In this document: positions 19,699 through 29,000 of the stretch, in pieces
Position numbering within the stretch: the stretch's first letter is position 1
Layout of the letters: every line of letters begins with the position of its first letter
Source of the DNA: an uncultured Aquimarina sp.
GTDB lineage: Bacteria > Bacteroidota > Bacteroidia > Flavobacteriales > Flavobacteriaceae
Assembly (NCBI RefSeq): GCF_947495315.1
Contig: NZ_CANLYD010000008.1
Span: forward strand, 62,001-126,000
Direction: 5' to 3'
DNA length: 64,000 bases
The notes under the pieces: model-generated
Databases searched by the model: none
What the model saw: the letters and a program-made list of their open reading frames with translations, nothing else
What the model was told of the DNA's origin: nothing
Translations under genes and position numbers: made by a program

Positions 19699-20163
19699 AT
19701 GATTGATAATTTTGAAAATGAGTTTTTTGGTATTGGTATTCAAAATGGAAAAACACCGGAGAATTTAGGGGTTCTGTGGAGAACCGCTCAGAATATGGGA
19801 GCAAGCTATATATTTACGATAGGTAATCGCTATGCTAAACAAGCCTGTGATACACATAATGCCGTAAAATCAATGCCTTATTTTCATTATGATACTTTTC
19901 AGGATTTTTATGATCATCTTCCTAAAGGAGCAATGCTGGTAGGTGTAGAATTAACAGAAAAAGCGGTTCCACTAGAAACCTTTAATCACCCAAAGCGTTG
20001 TGTATATTTATTAGGGGCAGAAGATCATGGGTTGTCTAAGACTGCTATAGAAAAATCACATTTCTTAATTAAGTTTACATCAGAGTTAAGTGTTAATGTG
20101 GCCGTAGCCGGCAGTATCGTGATGTATGATAGAGGCATAAACAAACCAAGATTTATAAGGTGA
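19699..20163 (+). CDS. SPOUT (TrmH/SpoU family) RNA methyltransferase, single domain
   Basis: The start at 19699 gives the family-typical opening FGIGIQNGKTPENLG and fits the promoter box at 19687-19694. The three SPOUT motifs are visible: NLGVLWRTAQNMGA (motif 1), LLGAEDHGL (motif 2) and SVNVAVAGSIVMYDR (motif 3, cofactor knot). At 154 residues it is a minimal SPOUT domain without a separate RNA-binding extension. The family transfers methyl groups from S-adenosylmethionine to the 2'-O of tRNA or rRNA ribose; the target base cannot be assigned. Confidence 0.9.
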   Translation: MIDNFENEFFGIGIQNGKTPENLGVLWRTAQNMGASYIFTIGNRYAKQACDTHNAVKSMPYFHYDTFQDFYDHLPKGAMLVGVELTEKAVPLETFNHPKRCVYLLGAEDHGLSKTAIEKSHFLIKFTSELSVNVAVAGSIVMYDRGINKPRFIR

Positions 20164-20164
20164 T

Positions 20165-20947
20165 TTAATTTAATTTCACATAATTTAATATAATTTGTTC
20201 TTCCTCATAATTAATAGCTGCTATTTTGAACTTGAAAAGTAAATTATCATTTGTTTTAACTACGAATATTGTACCTTTTTTTATATCATTTTTTGTTATG
20301 TATGTTTCTGTGAAAGGAGTATCATTTAATAGATTATAATCTACAATATCTAAATCATTATCAAAGATCCATAAATTCCCAGTAAAACTACCGTCTTTTC
20401 TTCTTAATATACTAATTTCGGGGTCTCTAGGTTCAATAAATAATCCAGGTGTATCACGGTCAAATTGCAGTTTTTTTTTAAAATCAATTGTATCTTTATT
20501 GTTTGATAAATCTAATGCAACAGCAGGGTAATTTCCAAAACTTTTTTTATTAATAATAATCGTATCCACATTATCTTTTCTTAGTTCTATTTTTTTTGAA
20601 AGGCTTTTTACTCTTTTTAAATATATTCTATAACCATATTTGTCCTTTAAAATAATATCATCAGATAATTGATTTTCAATTTCTAAATCTGTTCCCTGAT
20701 CAAAGGATAAGATATTGTTTTTAGAGTCCAAATTCCAACAGCGTTTTTCAAAAGCTTTTTCATTTCCCAAAAACCCAATCTTTATATATCCTTCAGAAGA
20801 TAAATGAAACCACACTCTTCCTTTAAATACGTTGTTTTCAGGATCTATTGTTTTTATAGTTTCCCATTGTCCAATTATTTCTGATGATTGAGAATAAGTG
20901 GAAATGGAGACCGAACTAATAAGTAAAATAAAATATATATTTTTCAT
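20165..20947 (-). CDS. Secreted hypothetical protein, lipocalin-like N-terminus
   Basis: A signal peptide (ending STYSQ) is followed by a short beta-domain with the lipocalin-like opening IIGQWETIKT, then a second beta-rich region without recognised motifs. The stop lies two bases from the methyltransferase stop, so the two genes converge with no room for a separate terminator. Function unknown. Confidence 0.7.
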   Translation of the reverse strand: MKNIYFILLISSVSISTYSQSSEIIGQWETIKTIDPENNVFKGRVWFHLSSEGYIKIGFLGNEKAFEKRCWNLDSKNNILSFDQGTDLEIENQLSDDIILKDKYGYRIYLKRVKSLSKKIELRKDNVDTIIINKKSFGNYPAVALDLSNNKDTIDFKKKLQFDRDTPGLFIEPRDPEISILRRKDGSFTGNLWIFDNDLDIVDYNLLNDTPFTETYITKNDIKKGTIFVVKTNDNLLFKFKIAAINYEEEQIILNYVKLN

Positions 20948-21097
20948 GTAAACAAAACAGCCTATTTAATTTTTTACTATAGATTATTTTTCGATGCAAA
21001 TGAACGTATTATAAGGAATTTGGTCATCACTGAATACAGTGAAATAAAAATTTAAGGTACTAGAAATAGCTAGTTTATGATTATATACTTTTTGATT

Positions 21098-21120
21098 GTC
21101 AATTTTTGTCAATTTTTGTT
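21098..21120. repeat. Short tandem repeat upstream of the symporter gene
   Basis: Two perfect copies of TGTCAATTTT plus a partial third lie about 30 bases before the symporter ATG. The 10-base period equals one helical turn, so it may be a regulator site, or simply a low-complexity expansion. Confidence 0.5.
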
Positions 21121-21147
21121 ACTACATTTATTGAATAGTATCATCCT

Positions 21148-22509
21148 ATGTTTGAAAAAATAGAAGCCAGTATTAAATTATTCAGTTCTTGGATATGGGA
21201 TTGGCCTTTACTAATCCTTTTGATCGGTGGAGGACTATTTTTTCTGATATATTCTCGTTTTACACCTTTTTTATACTTCAGACATGCTATTGATATTCTT
21301 AGAGGAAAATATGATAATGAAAATGCTCCAGGACAATTAAGTCATTTTCAGGCATTATCATCGGCAATTGCTGCAACCGTAGGGATGGGGAATATTAGCG
21401 GAGTAGCAATTGCATTGGTTATGGGTGGTCCGGGAGCTATTTTCTGGATGTGGATCAGTGCATTGATCGGAATGGCTACTAAATTTTATACATGTACGCT
21501 AGCGGTTATGTATAGATCCAAAAGTGAAGAAGGAACTACACTTAGTGGTCCTATGTATGTAATAACAGAAGGATTGGGAAAACGTTGGAAACCATTAGCA
21601 GTTTTCTTTGCATTAGCAGGATTGGTAGGGACATTACCTGCATTTACAGCAAATCAGCTTACACAAACATTAGTGGATGTATTAGATTGGAACAATAGCG
21701 ATAAACTCTATATAGGTCTTGTCCTTGCAGGTATTGCATCTTTTGTAATTCTTGGGGGAATTAAAAGAATCGGTTTAGTAGCAAGCAGACTAGTGCCTGT
21801 TATGGTAGTTTTATACTTTATCACTGTGTTTGCTATTCTGATATTACAAATTGATAAAGTACCCGAGATGTTTGTCTTGATTTTTTCTGATGCTTTCTCT
21901 GGCGAAGCTGTAGCAGGTGGCGCTTTAGGTCATTTAATTAAAACTGGTGTAAAACGGGCTGCTTTTTCTAACGAGGCTGGAATTGGTACTGCTCCGATGA
22001 TGCACGGGACAGCCAAAACGAATGAACCCATTCGAGAAGGTTTGGTGGCTATGATTGGTCCAGCAATTGATACATTGCTGGTCTGTACGTTAACTGCGTT
22101 GGCAATTTTATCCACAGGAGTATGGCAACATTCTGATGATAATGGGATTTCGTTGACATTACAGGCATTTAATTCGGTTTTGCCATATGGAATAGGAGAT
22201 GGTGTTGTAATAATTATGGTGCTTGTCTTTGCTTTTTCTACCTTGTTTTCTTACTCTTATTATGGAGTAACCTGTTTAGGGTTTTTAACCAAACCAAAAT
22301 ATGGAAAGTATTACAATTACATTTATATAATATCTATAATAGTCGCAGCGGTGGTCAAGATAGACTTTGCAATTAATTTAATTGATAGTGCATTTGCCTT
22401 AATGGCAATTCCTACAGTTATTTCTGGATTGTTACTAGCTAAAAAAGTAAATGTTCGTGCAAAAAGTTATTTTGAAAAACTTAAAATTAGTGCTAGTGAT
22501 AATGCTTAA
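21148..22509 (+). CDS. Sodium:alanine/glycine symporter (AGCS family)
   Basis: The 453-residue protein has about ten hydrophobic helices and the AGCS signatures GMGNISGVAIALVMGGPGA near residue 78 and FSNEAGIGTAPMMHG near residue 275. Members import alanine or glycine with Na+ across the inner membrane. The length is normal for the family and no transport motif is broken. It is a single-gene unit, convergent with the OmpA-family gene. The preferred substrate cannot be read from the sequence. Confidence 0.93.
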   Translation: MFEKIEASIKLFSSWIWDWPLLILLIGGGLFFLIYSRFTPFLYFRHAIDILRGKYDNENAPGQLSHFQALSSAIAATVGMGNISGVAIALVMGGPGAIFWMWISALIGMATKFYTCTLAVMYRSKSEEGTTLSGPMYVITEGLGKRWKPLAVFFALAGLVGTLPAFTANQLTQTLVDVLDWNNSDKLYIGLVLAGIASFVILGGIKRIGLVASRLVPVMVVLYFITVFAILILQIDKVPEMFVLIFSDAFSGEAVAGGALGHLIKTGVKRAAFSNEAGIGTAPMMHGTAKTNEPIREGLVAMIGPAIDTLLVCTLTALAILSTGVWQHSDDNGISLTLQAFNSVLPYGIGDGVVIIMVLVFAFSTLFSYSYYGVTCLGFLTKPKYGKYYNYIYIISIIVAAVVKIDFAINLIDSAFALMAIPTVISGLLLAKKVNVRAKSYFEKLKISASDNA

Positions 22510-22518
22510 CGGATATCA

Positions 22519-24531
22519 TTATTTTCTAACAATAAATTCACTTCTTCTATTTTCTTGATGTTCCTCTTCTGTACAAGGAATACCATTAGCACATTTATTA
22601 ATAAGTTGTCGCTCTCCATAGGCTTTTCCTCTTATTCGCCTCCAATTAATTCCACCATTGCGAATAATATAACGAACGGTGGCTCGCATACGTTTTACAC
22701 TAAGCCTTTTGTTATACCAATAACTAGATCTACTATCTGTATGAGAACGAACCTCAATTTTTAGGTTAGGGTTTTGTTTCATAACGGCTATGACCTTCTG
22801 TAAATCAGCTTCTGCATCAGGTCTGATCTCATCAGTATCCAGATCAAAAAAGATGGTTCTTAATTGTAATGGAGCCACAATATCATCTCCAATATTAACA
22901 GGTTCTGAGGTAGTAGAAAGTAATTTTTCTCTCTTAAATTCTATGGGAACCTTGTTAGTGGTTTCATAAGAGGTCTTTGATCTAAAGATAATGTCATTAG
23001 GATTAAATCCTTCAATAGAAGCTCTGATGATATATTGTTCGTCACAATCTACTTCAAAAATATAACTTCCATCATAGTCAGACTTTATGTTGTTTACGAT
23101 GTTTCCATCCATATCTATTAATGAGACATCAACATTAGCTAAAGGCTCGTTAGTTTCACTATCCGTAATAACACCTTCTAGGTATTCTTTGCAAGAGGTA
23201 ATTAATGCAGACGTTTGTCTAAAGCTATAGATATCATCGTTTCCTTTTCCTCCCTTTCTGTTACTGGCAAAATATCCTGTTTTGTTTTCTTCATTTAGTA
23301 CAAAAGAGAAATCATCTTTAGGGCTGTTTATTGGTTTGCCTACATTGAATACTTCGTAGCTACCATCTTCTTTGGAGATCGCTACAAAAACATCTAATCC
23401 GCCTAGTCCAACGTGTCCATCACTGGCAAAATACAATCGACCACTATCGCTTATGTAAGGAAAAGTCTCTCGGCCTTCTGTATTAATGTCATCACCTAAG
23501 TTTTTTGGCTTTCCGTATTTTCCTCCGGGTAGGATGTCAACAACAAATAAATCAGACTTGCCTCTTGTTCCCCTCATATCACTGGCAAAATATAATTGCT
23601 TGCCATCTGGACTTAAGGCAGGATGAGAAATAGAATAATTATCGCTATTAAAAGATAATTCTGTAATATTGGTCCACCTTTGGTTGGTTAGCGTAGCTTT
23701 ATATAGTTTTAATAAAACCACACCTTTTCTATTCTTTCCGAGTTTGTTATTGGTAAAGTTATTTCTGGTGAAATATACTGTATTTCCATCTTTAGTAAAA
23801 CTAGTAGAAGATTCATGAAACTTAGTGTTTATTTTACCCTTTAGTTTTTTTGGCTCCTCTGTAGATATATTATCTTCTTTGATAGTAGAAGAGAAAAGAT
23901 CTAAAAAAGGCATTTGATTCCATTCATGAACTTTAGAATTCTTGCTTCGAGAAGAAGCAAATACAATTTGACCTTTATGATCAAAACTTGGTGCGTAATC
24001 AGAATATTCAGAGTTTATTGTTAATTTGTATAAATCATATTTCCCTGATTGCATTTCTATAAAATCCAGATAATCTCGTTTATTAATAAAAGATTTTGCT
24101 CGTTTATCGTTTCCGGTAACAGCGTTAAATCTTTCCATAACAGCATCAGCATCATTATATCGCTCTGCACTTTTTAAACTTTGTGCATATCTAAATAGGT
24201 ACTCGGGTTTTATTTCTTCAGAAAAGTTCGAAATTAATTTTTCATACCACTGGATAGATTCTTCTAGTTCTCCTGTGAAATAATAGGAGTCAGCAAGTTT
24301 CCTATATAGGTCATAAGAGGAATACCCTTGGTTAGCGACATCCAGGTAGATATCACGCGCATTAATATATGCCAATGCTTCAAAACTTTGATCGGCTTTA
24401 GCAAGTTGCTTATTTCTATCTTGTCCAAAACTAGGATATGAGAACAATAGTAATGCTATCGCTGATACACATACATGTATATTGCAATATGTTTTCCAAT
24501 AAGGTAAAAAAAAGATTGAATAGTTTCCCAA
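22519..24531 (-). CDS. PorE-like OmpA-family protein (TPR, PD40 propeller, CarboxypepD_reg, OmpA_C)
   Basis: An N-terminal hydrophobic signal (ending PSFGQ) is followed by TPR-like helices (about 35-170), a PD40/TolB-type propeller (about 180-440), a carboxypeptidase-regulatory beta-sandwich (about 447-520) and a C-terminal OmpA peptidoglycan-binding domain (about 560-670, with IFFDLDTDEI and HTDSRSS). This is the domain order of PorE, a T9SS-associated protein of Porphyromonas. It would sit at the outer membrane or peptidoglycan. Many paralogs occur in Flavobacteriia, usually beside PorP/SprF genes, and none is visible here. The only in-frame start I find before the signal is TTG at 24531, so the start is uncertain. 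Confidence 0.85.
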   Translation of the reverse strand: MGNYSIFFLPYWKTYCNIHVCVSAIALLLFSYPSFGQDRNKQLAKADQSFEALAYINARDIYLDVANQGYSSYDLYRKLADSYYFTGELEESIQWYEKLISNFSEEIKPEYLFRYAQSLKSAERYNDADAVMERFNAVTGNDKRAKSFINKRDYLDFIEMQSGKYDLYKLTINSEYSDYAPSFDHKGQIVFASSRSKNSKVHEWNQMPFLDLFSSTIKEDNISTEEPKKLKGKINTKFHESSTSFTKDGNTVYFTRNNFTNNKLGKNRKGVVLLKLYKATLTNQRWTNITELSFNSDNYSISHPALSPDGKQLYFASDMRGTRGKSDLFVVDILPGGKYGKPKNLGDDINTEGRETFPYISDSGRLYFASDGHVGLGGLDVFVAISKEDGSYEVFNVGKPINSPKDDFSFVLNEENKTGYFASNRKGGKGNDDIYSFRQTSALITSCKEYLEGVITDSETNEPLANVDVSLIDMDGNIVNNIKSDYDGSYIFEVDCDEQYIIRASIEGFNPNDIIFRSKTSYETTNKVPIEFKREKLLSTTSEPVNIGDDIVAPLQLRTIFFDLDTDEIRPDAEADLQKVIAVMKQNPNLKIEVRSHTDSRSSYWYNKRLSVKRMRATVRYIIRNGGINWRRIRGKAYGERQLINKCANGIPCTEEEHQENRRSEFIVRK

Positions 24532-24746
24532 AATGATCCCAGTATTTTTAAAATAAATTATTTGTTTTCGTGGGGTTTTGAAAACGTACTGGAATTAAAT
24601 TTACGAAAAATTAACAAAAGGTTTATTCTCTATATTGTTTTTTTACTTTCTCTGTGTACCACTATGAGATTATCCTATCTATAAAATAATAGATATCATG
24701 ATAAATAATCCTTTGTAAGATTGGATAAACTTGTAGAATAATCAAT

Positions 24747-24754
24747 TAACTTTG
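24747..24754 (+). promoter_or_regulatory. Candidate promoter of era (-7 box)
   Basis: TAACTTTG matches TAnnTTTG exactly, with a candidate -33 TTG at 24721-24723. The box lies 16 bases before the era ATG, so the leader would be very short. Confidence 0.6.
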
Positions 24755-24770
24755 CACCAAAATATTATGT

Positions 24771-25652
24771 ATGAGTCATAAAGCTGGTTTTGTAAATATT
24801 ATAGGAAATCCTAATGTCGGAAAATCCACTTTAATGAATGCTTTTGTTGGAGAAAGGTTATCTATTATTACTTCTAAGGCGCAGACCACAAGGCATCGAA
24901 TTCTTGGTATTGTGAATGGTGAAGACTTTCAGGTGATTCTATCAGACACTCCAGGGATTATTAAACCAGCATATGAGCTACAAGAATCTATGATGGGGTT
25001 TGTGAAATCTGCTTTCGAAGATGCGGATGTTCTTATTTATATGGTAGAAATAGGAGAAAAAGAATTGAAAGATGAAGCATTTTTTAATAAAATCACCAAT
25101 GCAAAGATTCCAGTATTTTTATTGTTAAACAAGATTGATCAATCTAATCAGGAGCAATTAGAGGAGCAAGTACAATTTTGGGCAGAAAAAGTTCCGAACG
25201 CAGAATTATATCCAATCTCAGCCTTAGAGAACTTCAACGTTAAAGAAGTATTTGGAAGAATCATTGAATTATTACCTGATTCACCACCTTTTTACCCGAA
25301 AGATCAGCTAACAGATAAGCCAGAACGTTTTTTTGTAAACGAAGCTATTCGCGAAAAAATCTTAATGCATTACAAAAAAGAAATTCCATATTCTGTAGAG
25401 GTTGAAACCGAAGAATTTTTTGAAGATGAGAAAATTATAAGAATAAGATCGGTTATTATGGTAGAGCGCGATTCTCAGAAAGGAATTGTCATAGGTCACA
25501 AAGGTACTGCGCTTAAGAGAGTTGGAGTAGAGGCTCGAAAAGAATTAGAGAAGTTTTTTGGAAAACAAATTCATATCGAGTTGTATGTAAAAGTTAATAA
25601 AAATTGGCGTAATAATGAACGCCAATTAAAACGCTTTGGTTACAATCGCTGA
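24771..25652 (+). CDS. era: GTPase Era
   Basis: The GTPase motifs are in order: G1 GNPNVGKST near residue 12, G3 DTPG near 60, and G4 NKID near 122. A C-terminal KH RNA-binding domain contains VIGHKGTALKRVG. The length (293 aa) is typical. Era binds the 3' end of 16S rRNA and helps mature the small ribosomal subunit. It is transcribed from its own promoter. The paralogous GTPase gene der lies about 33 kb to the right. Confidence 0.98.
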   Translation: MSHKAGFVNIIGNPNVGKSTLMNAFVGERLSIITSKAQTTRHRILGIVNGEDFQVILSDTPGIIKPAYELQESMMGFVKSAFEDADVLIYMVEIGEKELKDEAFFNKITNAKIPVFLLLNKIDQSNQEQLEEQVQFWAEKVPNAELYPISALENFNVKEVFGRIIELLPDSPPFYPKDQLTDKPERFFVNEAIREKILMHYKKEIPYSVEVETEEFFEDEKIIRIRSVIMVERDSQKGIVIGHKGTALKRVGVEARKELEKFFGKQIHIELYVKVNKNWRNNERQLKRFGYNR

Positions 25653-26047
25653 TTTTAGGATTAAAATATTTTAAATTAATAGGCTTGTAAGATTTTTGTA
25701 AGTGTTTCAATTTTATTGTTTACGGTAAAACTGTATTTCGAAGATAAAATGCTGCATTTGAACGTTTTTGCGCCTTTTTTTGATGCTTTTTTGAAGTGAA
25801 TCCTCTAATTTAGCATTATTAACATATTTAAAACGCCCTAAAATATGATATAAACATTACGCTATCTTCACACGTTTTTTAAGTAACGGCTTAACTTTAA
25901 AAATCAAATATTTTACAAAAGATTACTTTATTCGTACAGTCAAGGACTGCTACGTTTTTTGGCATCCCTTGTATTTATTTAAGTAAAACCCAGAATAAAT
26001 TAACCAGACTGAATTTTTGAAATTCAAACGAAAAAAACAACTACACA
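25653..26047. other. Intergenic stretch between era and the anchor-A protein gene
   Basis: This AT-rich 395-base stretch contains one hairpin with a T-run (25933-25960) about 280 bases past era. No credible ORF or tRNA is visible and no exact TAnnTTTG box was found. The hairpin position leaves room for a small RNA or a long 3' UTR. Confidence 0.4.
25933..25960 (+). terminator. Terminator-like hairpin upstream of the anchor-A protein gene
   Basis: CGTACAGTC pairs with GACTG-C-TACG across a 3-base loop with one bulged C, followed by six T. It ends about 90 bases before the next start, so it is either a late era terminator or an attenuator in the downstream leader. Confidence 0.55.
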
Positions 26048-29000
26048 ATGTCGAAAACTACTAACAAGCTTAACTTGTTGAGCAATAAAATCGGAGCAAC
26101 TCCAATTGTTTCGTCTTTATTTGGCTTAACTATGATCGTCATTTTTATAATGACATCTGGATTTAAAAATATTGATGATAAAAGTAATGTAGCATCTTAC
26201 TCAACAGCATCAGTATGTAATAACCCCTTATCAGAAGCATTAGGATATAATGCATTTGTTAGATACAATACCACAGTTCACGGTGGAGATACCGAAGGTC
26301 CTATTGCACTAGGAGGGGATCTAATTATTGACGGAATTATTACATTAGCTGCTCAAACGGCAGGTTCTAACTTTTTCAATGGAGATGATCAAGCATCATC
26401 ATTAGTTGTAAACGGAAAAGTGATTTATAATTCTGGAGAAGGAATACATCTTAATCAAGGGTATGTGAAAGTAGGTGATTTGGATGGCTCATCAGTTTTT
26501 GATGTTGATTATAATAATGCCTCAGTAAATACCCGAGTAACTTCTGGAAATTATGAATCAAAGCCTAGAGTGCAAGTACAAAGAAAACAGGCTCAAAATT
26601 CAGTTGGTCAAGCTAATTTGATTGATTTCGAAGCGGCTTTCGCATTATTTGAAGCAAAGTCAATTTCTTATAGTAATATGCAACCTAATGTAACGGTAGG
26701 TAGCGATAATAAAATTTTGCTCACTCAGAATATTATTAATGTTTTAAATATTACAGGAACCGAGTTGCAAAACCTTCCTTATTTAACTTTTGAGAATACT
26801 CCTAATCAGGATACACCATTAATTATTAATGTTGATGCATCGGGTGATTTCGAATGGAATATATTAAACCTTACAGGAATTGGGGATCAACAAGGCACAT
26901 TTATTATTTGGAATTTTTATAATAATTCCAGTCTAACATTAAAAGGAGGATCAACAATTATCGGAAGTGTATTAGCTCCTAAGTCAGATGTTATTAAGGA
27001 TTCTTCTGGAAACATTAATGGACAAGTAATTGCGGCTAATTATGATCATATTCAAGGAGAATTGCATCAACACGTATTTGATTCTTGTACTGATGATGAA
27101 ATAGGTTGTCAACTAACAGTTGATGCGGGAGAAGATGCAGAGTTTTGTGGAGAAGGAGAAGTAACACTTACAGCTACTATATCTGGGGAATCTGAGTGTG
27201 TTGATTGCACTGGAGAATACGGTGTAGAAAACACTAATAACTGCAAAAGAGATCAAGACTATGTAATGTGGTTAACAGATGGAGATAATCCACGATGGTT
27301 TTCCAATGTAGATTTAGAGTGGAATGAATTAGCAGATGGTACGGCTACATTAACCGGGACGATTTTTGATCATACATTAACCCAAACGACATATGAAGTA
27401 AATGCTATATATTCTGGAAGAACAAGTACTGCACCTGCAAATAGTCCTAAAGGACATGAATGCAATACTGAAGATGAATCAGCATGGATTTATTATACAG
27501 GGTTAACAGGAACAGTAACAAGTACAGATGGATCCTGGTCGATTGATTTATCAAGAAGAGGACCTGCTTTTCAGTTAGGAAACGGGGCTAATGTAACCGA
27601 GACAGAATTAGGAAAATATGGAGCATGTGGGTGGTTCAATACTACCGATGGTCAATATAATAGAGGAGATTTTAACTTTAATCTTGGAGATTGTGTTACT
27701 ACCTCAACTACAGCTGTTAGTTATTTATGGTCAACAGGAGAAACTACTCCATCAATTACAGTAAATCAGGGAGGAACATATACCGTAACAGTAAAAGATT
27801 GTGAAAATTGCGAAGCTTCAGACGCTGTTGAAGTAGTGATAAACGATGCGCCTCAGGTAAATGCTGGTGAAGATCAGGAAATATGTTTAGGTGATGAGGT
27901 GACTTTAACTGCTACAACTAGCGGTAATGAAAGTTGTGAGAGTTGTATCGAGTATGGTATTCAGAATACAGATTTTTGTAGAGGAGATGAGAATTATGTA
28001 TTGTGGTTAAAAGGTGGAAGATTCTTTTCTAACGTTGATTTGGAGTGGAATGAACTTGCTGATGGTACTGCTACGCTAAAAGGTACCGTGTTTGATTATA
28101 CAAATACACAATCAAACTACGAAATAGATGCAGTTTTTACAGGAAAAACAACAAATACACCTACTAATAGTCCTAAGGAACATGAATGTAATAATGAGGA
28201 TGAATCAGGGTGGGAGTATTATACAGAATTTACAGGTACAATTACCAGTGCTGATGGATCTTGGTCTACAAGTTTAACAAGAAGAGGTCCTGCATTTCAA
28301 ATGGGTAATGGTGCTAATGTTACAGAAACAGAACCAGGAAAGTTTGGAGCTTGTGGATGGTTCGATACAACTGATAGCGAATATTCTGTAGGAGATTTTA
28401 ATTTTAACTTAGGAGATTGTATAACTTCAGAGACGAATAATACTTCTTTCCTATGGTCTACAGGAGAAACTACAGAAAGCATTACTGTATCACCAGATGA
28501 AGATACTTTGTATTCTGTAACTGTAACAAATTGCAATGGATGTTCAGGTACAGATGAAGTAATGGTATTGGTTAAATCTGCTGCCGTTGATGCTGGTGAT
28601 GATCAAAATGTTTGTTTAGGAGAAACAATTACTTTATCAGCCACAGGAGAAGGAACGTTCTTATGGTCAACGGGTGAAACTATAGAAACTATTACTGTTA
28701 CACCAACAGAAACAACAACATATACAGTTACTGCAACTAGTGGTAGTTGTGAGGCTTCTGATTCTGTAACGGTTGTTGTAAATGACCCTGTAATAGTGGA
28801 CGCAGGAGAAGATCAGGAAATCTGTTTAGGCGAAGAAGTAACTCTTACAGCACAGGCTAGTGGTATAGAAAATTGTACGGATTGTACAGAATACACTATC
28901 ACTGGTACAGATTATTGTGCAGGAAATCATGACTTTGTTATTTGGATGACAAATGCAGATAGAAGTGATAAAAGATGGTACTCTAATGTTGATTTGGTTT

